A stretch of DNA of 64,000 bases from Sphingobacteriales bacterium (GTDB lineage Bacteria > Bacteroidota > Bacteroidia > Chitinophagales > Chitinophagaceae): positions 248,001-312,000 of the forward strand of contig SEFT01000001.1 of NCBI GenBank assembly GCA_004144175.1, given 5' to 3'. The translations under genes and the position numbers were made by a program. Below, one piece after another: positions 46,257 to 53,652 of the stretch. Below the pieces are notes generated by a model. That model did not search any database. It saw nothing but the letters and a program-made list of their open reading frames with translations, and had not been told where the DNA came from. The first letter of the stretch is position 1. Each line of letters opens with the position of its first letter.

Positions 46257-47633
46257 TTAAAATTCACCTAAAGCTTTTTGCAGGTTGATCCTTGCCGTAG
46301 TCGCATCGTATAGCGCACCGAAGTAGTTCACCTGCGCTTCTTTAAGCGCTGATTCAGCATCGAGCACTTCCAGGCTCGATCCTACACCTTCTTTATATTT
46401 AATGCTGCTCATTCTGTATACTTCTTCTGCCAGGCGCATATTTGCCCTTTGGTTTTCGAGTGCGGCAATGCTGCTTTGCAGATTGATACGTGCAGATATT
46501 GTTTCCAGCTCCAGTCCCAGTTTTAGGTTTTGAAGATCATTGTCTGTTTTGTCAAGGGTAAATTGTGCCTGCTTCACCTTGTTCTTTCTCTGGAAGCCAT
46601 CGAATATTGGCACTGTTAACTTGACACCAACCAAAGCATTTTTTTGCCATTCATCGGCAGCATCAAAAAGACGTCCCTGATTGTAGAGTGTATAGCCAAA
46701 GTTTCCGAATGCAGCCAAAGTAGGGAGGCCTCCTAGTTTATACCTTTTCAGATCGTAGCCCTGAAGGTCTTTCTGGAGTGTCAGCAATTGAAACTCTTTA
46801 CGGTTTTTTACATCGAGGTCTCTGCCAATAAGGTCTGCATTCATTTGTTCCTCTATCAACGAATCTTCAAGTGTTACCGGGGTATTTAGCGGCATACCCA
46901 TCTGAAACTTTAGCGCCATATATGCAATGCCTATTAGTTGATTAATGCGTATTTGTTCTGTTTTAAGATTGTTTAGTGAAACGGTTAGTCGGTCGACATC
47001 CAGTTTTTCTGCAACTCCGTTATCATAGGTCACACGTGTTTCATGCTCCATTTGTCCTATGCGGATTACATTTTGATCGAGTATCGTTTTCCTTTTCTCC
47101 GCTACAAGGATGTCGTAGTATGCCCTTGTCACATCATACCTTACATCCTGTTCAGTTTTCTCAACTGCTTTTGCTGACAGTTCTTCCACCTTCTCGCGTG
47201 CCTGTAATGCAACCATTACACTGGGATCAAAAAGGATTTGAGATGCTTCAATGATTGGATTAGTGGTCCATTTAGGCTGAAAAGCTAATGGTAAGGTGCC
47301 TACCGGTGTGTTTCTGAATACATCGGTTTGAGCATCATTTTTTACTGCCCCTTTAATTACCCCGCTTATGAAATCGGGTACCTGGAAAGCTGCTACTAGT
47401 GCGGCATAAGTTATACCAGCAGATGCATTTACCTTAGGTAACGCTAAACCTGCAACCTCTTTGTTTCTTGCTAGGTTAGATAGCTCATCCAAGCGTGCAT
47501 TTTTGATCTTCGCCTGATTCTTAAGTGCGTAGTCAACAGCATCCTTCAATCTCAAAGCCGTAGGCTGCTGTGCCCTGGCTATTCCGGGCAGTAGTGTGAT
47601 GATTAGTGATAAACTGTATAATAGTCGTCTCAT
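46257..47633 (-). CDS. TolC-family outer membrane efflux channel
   Basis: A 458-residue outer-membrane factor with a signal peptide (1-21, ending ARAQ). It has the two TolC-type helical repeats: about 30-110 with KNQAKIKNARLDEL, and 355-450 with SIKYKEGVGSSLEVLDAE. It forms the exit duct of the pump. Its start overlaps the stop of the TetR gene as ATGA (47630-47633), so it is translationally coupled to its likely regulator. Confidence 0.93.
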   Translation of the reverse strand: MRRLLYSLSLIITLLPGIARAQQPTALRLKDAVDYALKNQAKIKNARLDELSNLARNKEVAGLALPKVNASAGITYAALVAAFQVPDFISGVIKGAVKNDAQTDVFRNTPVGTLPLAFQPKWTTNPIIEASQILFDPSVMVALQAREKVEELSAKAVEKTEQDVRYDVTRAYYDILVAEKRKTILDQNVIRIGQMEHETRVTYDNGVAEKLDVDRLTVSLNNLKTEQIRINQLIGIAYMALKFQMGMPLNTPVTLEDSLIEEQMNADLIGRDLDVKNRKEFQLLTLQKDLQGYDLKRYKLGGLPTLAAFGNFGYTLYNQGRLFDAADEWQKNALVGVKLTVPIFDGFQRKNKVKQAQFTLDKTDNDLQNLKLGLELETISARINLQSSIAALENQRANMRLAEEVYRMSSIKYKEGVGSSLEVLDAESALKEAQVNYFGALYDATTARINLQKALGEF

Positions 47634-48265
47634 TTTGAAACTTGCTTTAATTCCGGTTTTAAGTATTGTTCTTTAAATTTTTGATATAGTTTTTCACCCT
47701 TCGGTGTCATAATTCCGTAGATAAAGTGCTCGGCCAGTTCGTGCATGATGAATAGCAGGCTATGGCGGTCATTTACCAGCAGGTTTGGTTGCAACATCAT
47801 CAGCGAGGTTTCCATCCGGAAACGCGCCATGATATCCGGGTTTACATCATGGCGGAAGAAACCTTCGTTGATGCCTTGTTGTATGGTGTCCCTCATCATA
47901 TCTACATCTTGCTGCAACAGCTTCTGGCGGAAGGTGTCGAAAGCCTCAGGGAAGTAGCGTTGCAGCTCGAACATTGCTGATGGGTTGATCTCCTTATGAT
48001 GCTCGTCCATCATTGCGGCTACCTTTACCATGGCTTCTACCGCATTCTGTGAGCCCTTCAGGATGTTGCTGCATTGTTCGGTTATCTGGCATTTATACCA
48101 TGTCACCGTTTCTGCCACCACTTCCTGCTTATTGGCAAAGTGCTGATACAGGGTCTTTTTAGAAATACCCGCCCGGCGCGCTATATCGTCCATCGTCACC
48201 GTCTTAAAGCTATACTGGCGAAAGAGGTCAACGGCTGCACTGAGTATTTTCGTTAACGGTTCCAT
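47630..48265 (-). CDS. TetR/AcrR-family repressor of the efflux operon
   Basis: A 211-residue regulator with an N-terminal helix-turn-helix (about 22-52, TMDDIARRAGISKKTLYQHF) and a helical ligand-binding domain. It is the first gene of the operon and probably represses it until a substrate binds. A TAGTTTTG promoter element lies at 48276-48283, and TACCA/TGGTA half-sites at 48343-48380 are candidate operator sequence. Confidence 0.92.
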   Translation of the reverse strand: MEPLTKILSAAVDLFRQYSFKTVTMDDIARRAGISKKTLYQHFANKQEVVAETVTWYKCQITEQCSNILKGSQNAVEAMVKVAAMMDEHHKEINPSAMFELQRYFPEAFDTFRQKLLQQDVDMMRDTIQQGINEGFFRHDVNPDIMARFRMETSLMMLQPNLLVNDRHSLLFIMHELAEHFIYGIMTPKGEKLYQKFKEQYLKPELKQVSK

Positions 48266-48275
48266 AAAGTCGGGG

Positions 48276-48283
48276 CAAAACTA
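48276..48283 (-). promoter_or_regulatory. -7 promoter element of the efflux operon
   Basis: TAGTTTTG on the minus strand fits TAnnTTTG and lies 10 bases before the TetR ATG. A weak TTTA box lies 18 bases further upstream. Confidence 0.45.
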
Positions 48284-48342
48284 TGGAAACATTTTGCACT
48301 ATAAATCGTTTCCTGAGTATATTATTCTTTTATGAGACCTAT

Positions 48343-48380
48343 TACCAAATGGTATTGTTATTTTTAAATTGGCTACCATT
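48343..48380. promoter_or_regulatory. candidate TetR operator half-sites
   Basis: TACCAAATGGTA (48343-48354) is a perfect 5-bp inverted repeat with a 2-base spacer. A third half-site TACCATT is at 48374-48380 and is inverted relative to AATGGTA at 48348-48354. Location between the TetR gene and mscL is right, but spacing from the promoter is long. Confidence 0.3.
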
Positions 48381-48445
48381 GCATATTCGATGGCTTAGTT
48401 AGTCGGTTTAAGTCATTTTTCACCCGTTTTAGTATTTTTACAACC

Positions 48446-48883
48446 ATGGGATTTATACAGGATTTTAAATCTTTTGCGGTAAAAGGAAATGTAATAGACC
48501 TGGCGGTTGGCGTAGTAATCGGTGCGGCCTTCGGCAAAATCGTCACAGCAGCAGTCGACGATATAATAATGCCCTTCATAGGGCGTGCGACCGGTGAAGG
48601 AAAGAAGTTTACGGATAAGTTCTATGTGCTGAAGGCAGGCAAGGAGGGTGATGTATACAAGTCGTTACAAGAGGCAAAAGCAGCAGCGGCTAACGTATTT
48701 GCCTATGGCGACTTTATTCAGACGATCGTAGATTTCCTTATCATAGCATTCTGCATCTTCTTATTTATCAAGATATTTAACCGCTTTAAAGCCAAAGAAG
48801 AAGCAAAAACAGTAGCTGCACTGCCAGCACCTACCCATACCGAAAAACTGCTGACGGAGATACGTGATCTGCTGAAGAAGTAG
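48446..48883 (+). CDS. mscL: large-conductance mechanosensitive channel MscL
   Basis: A 145-residue pentameric channel that opens under membrane tension to relieve osmotic shock. The N-terminal helix GFIQDFKSFAVKGNVIDLA, the first membrane helix with GVVIGAAFGKIV, the second (about 95-115) and the charged C-terminal bundle are all present. It is divergent from the TetR operon and has its own short leader. Confidence 0.96.
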   Translation: MGFIQDFKSFAVKGNVIDLAVGVVIGAAFGKIVTAAVDDIIMPFIGRATGEGKKFTDKFYVLKAGKEGDVYKSLQEAKAAAANVFAYGDFIQTIVDFLIIAFCIFLFIKIFNRFKAKEEAKTVAALPAPTHTEKLLTEIRDLLKK

Positions 48884-48959
48884 CCCTGAACTAAAGTTTT
48901 GCGCCATAAAACCAATTATTTCTGCATTTTTGTAAACCCGCACAGGCATTAATTAAAAT

Positions 48960-49721
48960 ATGGGCAAAGGCAAAATTTTAGAAGATCTATTACTCCGCAA
49001 AAAGGCGGGAAAGAGTGGTTTTGCCGTATTGGTAGACCCCGATAAGGTGTCGCCCGACGAAATGCCTGCTTTTGCTGCGCTATGCAATGAGGCAGGGGTA
49101 GACTATCTGCTGATGGGCGGCAGCCTGGTGCTGGACCATGAGATAGGCGATTGCGTGCAACGCTTTAAAGCTGAAAGCGATATACCTGTTATACTCTTCC
49201 CCGGTAGCCCTGCGCAGGTGACGCCGGAGGCGGACGCACTTCTGTATTTATCCCTGATCTCGGGTAGGAACCCGGAATTGTTAATAGGTCAGCATGTAGT
49301 GTCTGCTCCGGCGGTAAAAGCCAGTGGGCTGGAGGTGATATCCACGGGTTACATGGTCATCGACGGTGGTGTACCTACTACAGTGTCGTACATCAGCAAC
49401 GCTGCACCAATACCTGCTAATAAACCGGAGATAGCGCTCTGCACTGCCTGGGCCGGCGAACTGCAAGGCAAGCATATAATATATATGGATGCAGGCAGCG
49501 GTGCGAAAACGCCGGTTTCGGAAGAAATGATAAAGAAAGTATCAAGGAATATAGAAATACCCCTGTTTGTAGGTGGCGGAATACTAACGCCTGAGAAAAT
49601 CTATAAGAATTGCCAGGCTGGCGCTACTATCGTAGTGGTAGGCAATGCCATAGAAAAAGACCCCTCGCTGATACGCGATATGGCCAAAGCAACAAAAATG
49701 GCTATTTCTGCCGTTATTTGA
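48960..49721 (+). CDS. pcrB: geranylgeranylglyceryl/heptaprenylglyceryl phosphate synthase (PcrB/GGGPS)
   Basis: A 253-residue TIM-barrel enzyme joining a polyprenyl diphosphate to glycerol-1-phosphate to make an ether lipid precursor. Family marks are FAVLVDPDK at the first strand, DYLLMGGS, LFPGSP, and the phosphate-binding VGGGILTPE and VVVGNAIEKD loops. The Bacteroidota proteins form a group related to archaeal GGGP synthases; chain length used is not clear from sequence. It precedes rpmH by 86 bases. Confidence 0.9.
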   Translation: MGKGKILEDLLLRKKAGKSGFAVLVDPDKVSPDEMPAFAALCNEAGVDYLLMGGSLVLDHEIGDCVQRFKAESDIPVILFPGSPAQVTPEADALLYLSLISGRNPELLIGQHVVSAPAVKASGLEVISTGYMVIDGGVPTTVSYISNAAPIPANKPEIALCTAWAGELQGKHIIYMDAGSGAKTPVSEEMIKKVSRNIEIPLFVGGGILTPEKIYKNCQAGATIVVVGNAIEKDPSLIRDMAKATKMAISAVI

Positions 49722-49807
49722 TTTGGTAGTTAAAAGAGTATATAATACCTTTGCACTCCCTTTGTTAAAAACAAGCCCGCTGAAAAGCAGGACAAAATGT
49801 ATAGAAT

Positions 49808-49963
49808 ATGAAACGTACGTATCAACCATCACGCCGCCGTCGTAAAAGTGTTCACGGTTTCCGCCAGCGCATGCAAACAGCAAATGGTCGCAAAGTATTG
49901 GCTTCTCGCCGCGCTAAAGGTCGTCATAAGCTGACTGTGTCAGACGAAAGCCGCCTGAAGTAG
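49808..49963 (+). CDS. rpmH: 50S ribosomal protein bL34
   Basis: A 51-residue, very basic bL34 ([18 protein letters not shown] at the start, [16 protein letters not shown] near the end). It is the first of the conserved rpmH-rnpA-yidD group, 20 bases before rnpA. It was too short for routine gene-finding thresholds but is certain from sequence. Confidence 0.97.
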   Translation: MKRTYQPSRRRRKSVHGFRQRMQTANGRKVLASRRAKGRHKLTVSDESRLK

Positions 49964-49983
49964 TCGTCTAAAATTTAAAACAT

Positions 49984-50385
49984 TTGGCCATTCGTTATAC
50001 TTTTAAAGCATACGAGCGGCTCAAGCGCGAGCAGCATATTGATACGCTTTTCCGTACCGGAAAAGCGTTTTCTATTTCACCCGTCAGGTTCATATATCTG
50101 GCGGTACCCCGCTCCGCCGGATCGTCGCCTGTGCAGGCGGGCTTCTCCGTGCCTAAGAAGAAGTTTCGCAAGTCTGTAGACAGGCACCGCATCCGCCGCC
50201 TGATGGTAGAGTCGTGGAGGCTAAATAAGCATATACTATACGCCGCACTACCGACCGATAAACAATTACACCTGTTCCTTATCTATACAGGTATTGAAAT
50301 GCCGGAGATAGGCCCAATCCAGCAATCAGTTATCTCTGCCATAGAGAAGCTTTCCAAACAATTTGCTGCCCCCGCCAATGCGTAA
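49984..50385 (+). CDS. rnpA: ribonuclease P protein component
   Basis: A 133-residue basic protein that aids the catalytic RNA in trimming tRNA 5' ends. The usual opening [14 protein letters not shown] and the RNR-type motif (here [12 protein letters not shown], with His in place of the common Asn) are visible. No ATG is available: the frame closes with TAA at 49969 just upstream, so the TTG at 49984 is the only sensible start, giving a normal N-terminus. It overlaps yidD by 8 bases. Confidence 0.95.
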   Translation: MAIRYTFKAYERLKREQHIDTLFRTGKAFSISPVRFIYLAVPRSAGSSPVQAGFSVPKKKFRKSVDRHRIRRLMVESWRLNKHILYAALPTDKQLHLFLIYTGIEMPEIGPIQQSVISAIEKLSKQFAAPANA

Positions 50386-50599
50386 GTTATTTTCGATATC
50401 ACTTATTTGGCTTATCCGGGCGTACCAGGCATTTATATCGCCTTTATTGGGTGCCAAATGTCGCTATACGCCTACCTGTTCGGCCTATGGGCTGGAAGCC
50501 GTGAAAAAGCATGGTCCATGGAAGGGTGGGCGATTGGCATTGAAGCGTTTCCTGTCCTGCCATCCCTGGGGTAAGAGTGGATATGACCCAGTGCCTTAA
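50378..50599 (+). CDS. yidD: membrane protein insertion efficiency factor YidD
   Basis: A 73-residue small protein that helps YidC insert membrane proteins. Family motifs are [20 protein letters not shown] and [16 protein letters not shown] with its conserved cysteines. It starts inside rnpA (overlap 50378-50385) and ends the conserved group. yidC does not follow. Confidence 0.95.
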   Translation: MRKLFSISLIWLIRAYQAFISPLLGAKCRYTPTCSAYGLEAVKKHGPWKGGRLALKRFLSCHPWGKSGYDPVP

Positions 50600-50601
50600 A
50601 T

Positions 50602-50635
50602 TAAGTCAAAAGGCAAAAGTGAAAAGCAAAAGGTG
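50602..50635. repeat. heptad repeat, left arm of an inverted pair
   Basis: A 34-base A-rich tract of AAAAGnn units. Its complement matches 51222-51255 in 30 of 34 bases, so the pair frames the AT-rich gene at 50710-51216. Tracts like this are known from Bacteroidota genomes, where they often yield spurious KSEKLKV-type frames. Confidence 0.7.
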
Positions 50636-50709
50636 TTCATAAATTTAAATAGGGCAGACCTACATGGGTTTTTGTTAAACCGATATTCTAAAATGGTTAA
50701 TTTTAGACA

Positions 50710-51216
50710 ATGTTCCTTTTGAAGGTTGTACTATTTATTTCTAGCTTGTTCATTTATATAGCTGCTACTGCTCAGAAGCGAACTAGCTATGAATCACTAC
50801 AAAACTTTCTACAAGATAAAGTTTGGATAAGAAATGACTGTCTAATAGACATTTGTCGCAATTTTTTTTATACTAGGCAATCTCTTGAAGGCAACCATAA
50901 AAGTTCTTGTATTAATTGGACGGAGGTTTGTGATGTGAGCAATTTTGCAAATCATCGATTTATAACTATAGTTCCCAATGCATTGATACGTCCTGCTAAA
51001 AGAAGGATTATAGGTGAAAAAACAGTTTATTCTATTAAGTATAAAACGAGTTATGTAGTGTATCATGGTAAACGCAAAGAGCAATTCGTAGGCTCGTTGG
51101 TCATAGATTCAGATAGTAGCTTTACGATTGAGGGGCAAAATTTAGAATCGAACAAATCAGGAGTGACGTACAGGGCTATTGTACCTTCCAGAGCCCTTTG
51201 GGAATATCTCAGATGA
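50710..51216 (+). CDS. exported protein of unknown function, AT-rich
   Basis: A 168-residue protein with a signal peptide (1-21, ending ATAQ). It has several cysteines (near residues 43, 48, 66 and 73) that could form disulfides, and a beta-rich C-terminal half. No family is recognised. It is clearly AT-richer than its neighbours and is framed by inverted heptad-repeat tracts (50602-50635 and 51222-51255), suggesting that it was acquired or belongs to a repeat-bounded unit. No transposase is present and no target-site duplication was found. Confidence 0.65.
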   Translation: MFLLKVVLFISSLFIYIAATAQKRTSYESLQNFLQDKVWIRNDCLIDICRNFFYTRQSLEGNHKSSCINWTEVCDVSNFANHRFITIVPNALIRPAKRRIIGEKTVYSIKYKTSYVVYHGKRKEQFVGSLVIDSDSSFTIEGQNLESNKSGVTYRAIVPSRALWEYLR

Positions 51217-51221
51217 GCTAC

Positions 51222-51255
51222 CACTTTTAGCTTTTCACTTTTTACTTTTGACTTA
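51222..51255. repeat. heptad repeat, right arm of an inverted pair
   Basis: A 34-base T-rich tract of nnCTTTT units, ending 2 bases before the ATG of the carbonic-anhydrase-like gene. It matches the left arm (50602-50635) in inverse orientation at 30 of 34 bases. Confidence 0.7.
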
Positions 51256-51257
51256 TT

Positions 51258-51854
51258 ATGTTCTATAGCTTCAAAGGCTTTATTCCAGTTGTTCATCCAA
51301 CTGCATTTGTGCATCCGCAGGCTGCGGTTACGGGCAATGTTATTATTGGTAAAGATGTATATATAGGCCCCGGCGCTGCTCTGCGTGGCGATTGGGGTGG
51401 TATTGTGATAGAAGACGGCTGTAATGTGCAGGAAAACTGTACGATACATATGTTTCCCGGTGTTACTGTATTGCTTAAGGAGGCCGCTCATATAGGTCAT
51501 GGTGCCATCATACACGGTGCCACCATAGGCCGTAATGTGCTGGTAGGTATGAACGCGGTAATAATGGATGAAGTGGAAATAGGGGATGAATCTATTATCG
51601 GTGCTTTATCTTTCGTAGCTGCTAATACCAAAATACCCCCTCGCTCGCTCGTTGTCGGTAACCCGGGCAAGGTTATAAAGCAGGTGAGCGATGATATGAT
51701 AGCCTGGAAGACAAAAGGCACACGGCTATACCAGTCGCTGCCGGCTGATAGCTACGAAACCCTGATAGCCTGTGAGCCTTTACATGTACTACCAGCTGAC
51801 CGGCCCACTCAAGAGTCGCTATATGATACCTGGAACAAGATAAAGAATAGCTAA
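51258..51854 (+). CDS. gamma-carbonic-anhydrase-like hexapeptide-repeat protein (PaaY/YrdA type)
   Basis: A 198-residue left-handed beta-helix protein with hexapeptide repeats (NVIIGKDVYIGPGAAL, HIGHGAIIHGATIG, GMNAVIMDEVEIG). Histidines that could bind zinc sit in TIHMF and HIGHGAIIH. Similar proteins include the thioesterase PaaY and gamma-class carbonic anhydrases; sequence alone does not separate these. Single gene, with its ATG directly after the right heptad-repeat arm. Confidence 0.9.
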   Translation: MFYSFKGFIPVVHPTAFVHPQAAVTGNVIIGKDVYIGPGAALRGDWGGIVIEDGCNVQENCTIHMFPGVTVLLKEAAHIGHGAIIHGATIGRNVLVGMNAVIMDEVEIGDESIIGALSFVAANTKIPPRSLVVGNPGKVIKQVSDDMIAWKTKGTRLYQSLPADSYETLIACEPLHVLPADRPTQESLYDTWNKIKNS

Positions 51855-51861
51855 TACAATA

Positions 51862-51898
51862 AATGACAAATGCCCCTCTTGGAGGGACATTTGTCATT
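51862..51898. terminator. hairpin between converging genes
   Basis: A 17-base stem with one mismatch (AATGACAAATG outer part, loop TTG) between the hexapeptide-repeat gene and the ArsR gene. T-runs beyond the stem are short, so ending relies on the strong stem. Confidence 0.65.
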
Positions 51899-51939
51899 CT
51901 AAAGATCTTGGGTAATCTGTATTTATGAAAGCTACTTAA

Positions 51940-52302
51940 TTAACCTTCGTCAGAGTTAACCAGTTCATTAACGAATTTTGCTACTGAAGCAATACGTGCA
52001 TGGTTCAGTGCATAGTGGATGAATTTACCGTCACGCTCGGTGATCACGATATTAGCACGGCGCAGGATAGCCAAGTGCTGAGAAGCTACCGACTGCTCAA
52101 GGCGCAACTTCACATAAATATCTGTAACATTCATTCTCCTGTTCTCTTCTAACAACTTAACGATCTGTTGGCGCAATTTGTGATTGATAGCCCTCAGTGT
52201 CATAGCTGCACTCTTAACTGCCATGTAATCCAATTTGATCTGCTCGTTAGATCCTTCATCCTTGCGAATTACCAGCGTGTTGGCTGACATTGTCGTTTCC
52301 AT
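51940..52302 (-). CDS. ArsR-family winged-helix regulator
   Basis: A 120-residue DNA-binding protein with the ArsR winged-helix layout: a helix pair INHKLRQQIVKLL, recognition segment DIYVKLRLEQSVASQHLAIL (about 61-80), and the wing ITERDGKFIHYALN. It lacks the metal-binding CxC motif, so it may not be a metal sensor. It has an AT-rich leader of about 70 bases and a good promoter, and controls unknown targets. Confidence 0.9.
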   Translation of the reverse strand: METTMSANTLVIRKDEGSNEQIKLDYMAVKSAAMTLRAINHKLRQQIVKLLEENRRMNVTDIYVKLRLEQSVASQHLAILRRANIVITERDGKFIHYALNHARIASVAKFVNELVNSDEG

Positions 52303-52379
52303 TTACTTTTAAATTTTACAGAGGTTATTAAATATTAATTATATGTTTTTCGATAGTAGATACTACCCTAATTGAAATG

Positions 52380-52410
52380 CAAACATACGCAAATAGGAAA
52401 TATGATTCAA
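52380..52410 (-). promoter_or_regulatory. promoter of the ArsR gene, both boxes
   Basis: TTG (52408-52410 on the minus strand), a 20-base spacer and TATGTTTG (52380-52387), matching the Bacteroidota promoter. Leader is about 70 bases. Confidence 0.6.
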
Positions 52411-52479
52411 CATTATATTCATAAAATTTGTTAAACCAGCGTTAAATCACATTTAAATATAGGTTTCGATAGTTTGTAG

Positions 52480-53166
52480 TTAATTGGTTTTAAGTTTATT
52501 ATGTGTATAAACTGATTTTAAATAAAAAGGTTCGGAATAGTCCATTTTGACAATTCTATTACAATTGTATTCGTCATAAATGTAAGTACACCAATTACTT
52601 AAGTCCAGTCTATTTGCTGCTGTCTCCCTTACATGCTCTTTATTTACAATTATAGTTTCCTTCAGGTGCTCATCATATAGCACTAACCAGGTTTCGGCAC
52701 TGTTATCCAGCAACTCTTCAAGCTGGCCTTCATTTACGTGCTGAGGCTCAACGATGCTTTCTAGCTTTTCATTATATGATGCTACGAAATATTCTTTATC
52801 GCGTGCCGGTACAATTACGCTGTAAATATCATGTGGATTTTTATTATCATGCAAATAGGGGAGCAGCATTAACAGCAATCGGTTGTGCATAAGTAGTGGG
52901 ATGCCCAATGCATAACATAAGCCCTTGGCAGTGCTCATACCTATACGAAGGCCCGTGTAGGAACCTGGACCTCCGCAAAGCGCAATTGCCGACAAGTCTT
53001 TTAGTTGGATCCCAGCCTCTTCAAGTGCCGAAGCGATGTTCGCATTTATCACTGCGGCATGGTTGCGTGCTTCCGTATTGACCCTCGACGATAGCAGATT
53101 ACCATCGCCACCAATGGCCACTACTGCTACATCTGTTGAGGTGTCAATATGTAAAATGTATTTCAT
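52480..53166 (-). CDS. tsaB: tRNA threonylcarbamoyladenosine biosynthesis protein TsaB
   Basis: A 228-residue ASKHA-fold protein that supports TsaD in making t6A37 in tRNAs that read ANN codons. The N-terminal IDTSTDVAVVAI and the GGPGSYTGLRIG loop (65-76) mark the family. Its start is just upstream of ridA in a tight divergent promoter region. Confidence 0.93.
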   Translation of the reverse strand: MKYILHIDTSTDVAVVAIGGDGNLLSSRVNTEARNHAAVINANIASALEEAGIQLKDLSAIALCGGPGSYTGLRIGMSTAKGLCYALGIPLLMHNRLLLMLLPYLHDNKNPHDIYSVIVPARDKEYFVASYNEKLESIVEPQHVNEGQLEELLDNSAETWLVLYDEHLKETIIVNKEHVRETAANRLDLSNWCTYIYDEYNCNRIVKMDYSEPFYLKSVYTHNKLKTN

Positions 53167-53182
53167 CTTTTAAAATGGTGCG

Positions 53183-53190
53183 CAAATGTA
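53183..53190 (-). promoter_or_regulatory. -7 promoter element of tsaB
   Basis: TACATTTG on the minus strand, 16 bases before the tsaB ATG. Ten bases separate it from the rightward element of ridA. Confidence 0.5.
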
Positions 53191-53200
53191 CGTAGCATAT

Positions 53201-53208
53201 TACTTTTG
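53201..53208 (+). promoter_or_regulatory. -7 promoter element of ridA
   Basis: TACTTTTG ends only 5 bases before the ridA ATG (53214). A start of transcription at the normal distance would fall at or near the ATG itself. Confidence 0.5.
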
Positions 53209-53213
53209 CAGGC

Positions 53214-53594
53214 ATGGAAAAGAAAATCATACGTACAGATAATGCACCTGCGCCAATAGGTCCATATAGCCAGGCAGTGCAGTTCGGCAATATGTTATTT
53301 GTGTCCGGACAAATAGCGCTAAACCCATCGAGCGGCCAGCTGGAAATGGCTGATATACAATCGGAGACAAAGCTGGTAATGGAGAATCTCAAAGCGATAC
53401 TAACCGAAGCAGGCATGGATTTCTCTAACGTGCTGAAATCTACCATCTTCCTGATGGATATGGGACAATTTGCACAAGTAAACGAAGTGTATGGAGGCTA
53501 TTTTCAACAAAACCCTCCGGCACGCGAAACAGTGCAAGTAGCAGGATTGCCTAAAGGCGTAAATGTAGAGATATCGGTAGTAGCAGCAAAATAG
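53214..53594 (+). CDS. ridA: RidA-family enamine/imine deaminase
   Basis: A 126-residue trimeric enzyme that hydrolyses reactive 2-aminoacrylate-type enamines arising from PLP enzymes. Tyr18 (IGPYSQA), Arg104 (PPARETVQVAGL) and Glu119 (NVEISVVA) form the known active site. It may be translated from a leaderless or nearly leaderless mRNA. It converges on glnS at a strong bidirectional terminator. Confidence 0.95.
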   Translation: MEKKIIRTDNAPAPIGPYSQAVQFGNMLFVSGQIALNPSSGQLEMADIQSETKLVMENLKAILTEAGMDFSNVLKSTIFLMDMGQFAQVNEVYGGYFQQNPPARETVQVAGLPKGVNVEISVVAAK

Positions 53595-53598
53595 AATG

Positions 53599-53628
53599 AA
53601 AAAACGCAGCCTTGAGGCTGCGTTTTTT
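53599..53628. terminator. bidirectional hairpin terminator
   Basis: A 13-bp perfect stem (six A, CGCAGCC, loop TTGA, complement, six T), giving a T-run in both directions. Confidence 0.9.
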
Positions 53629-53652
53629 CGTTTATAACTATTTACTTGAAGT

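Noticed and set aside
51063-51515. Minus-strand frame containing KSKVKSEKLKV
   Set aside because: This is the usual spurious product of the heptad-repeat tract and overlaps two genes on the other strand.
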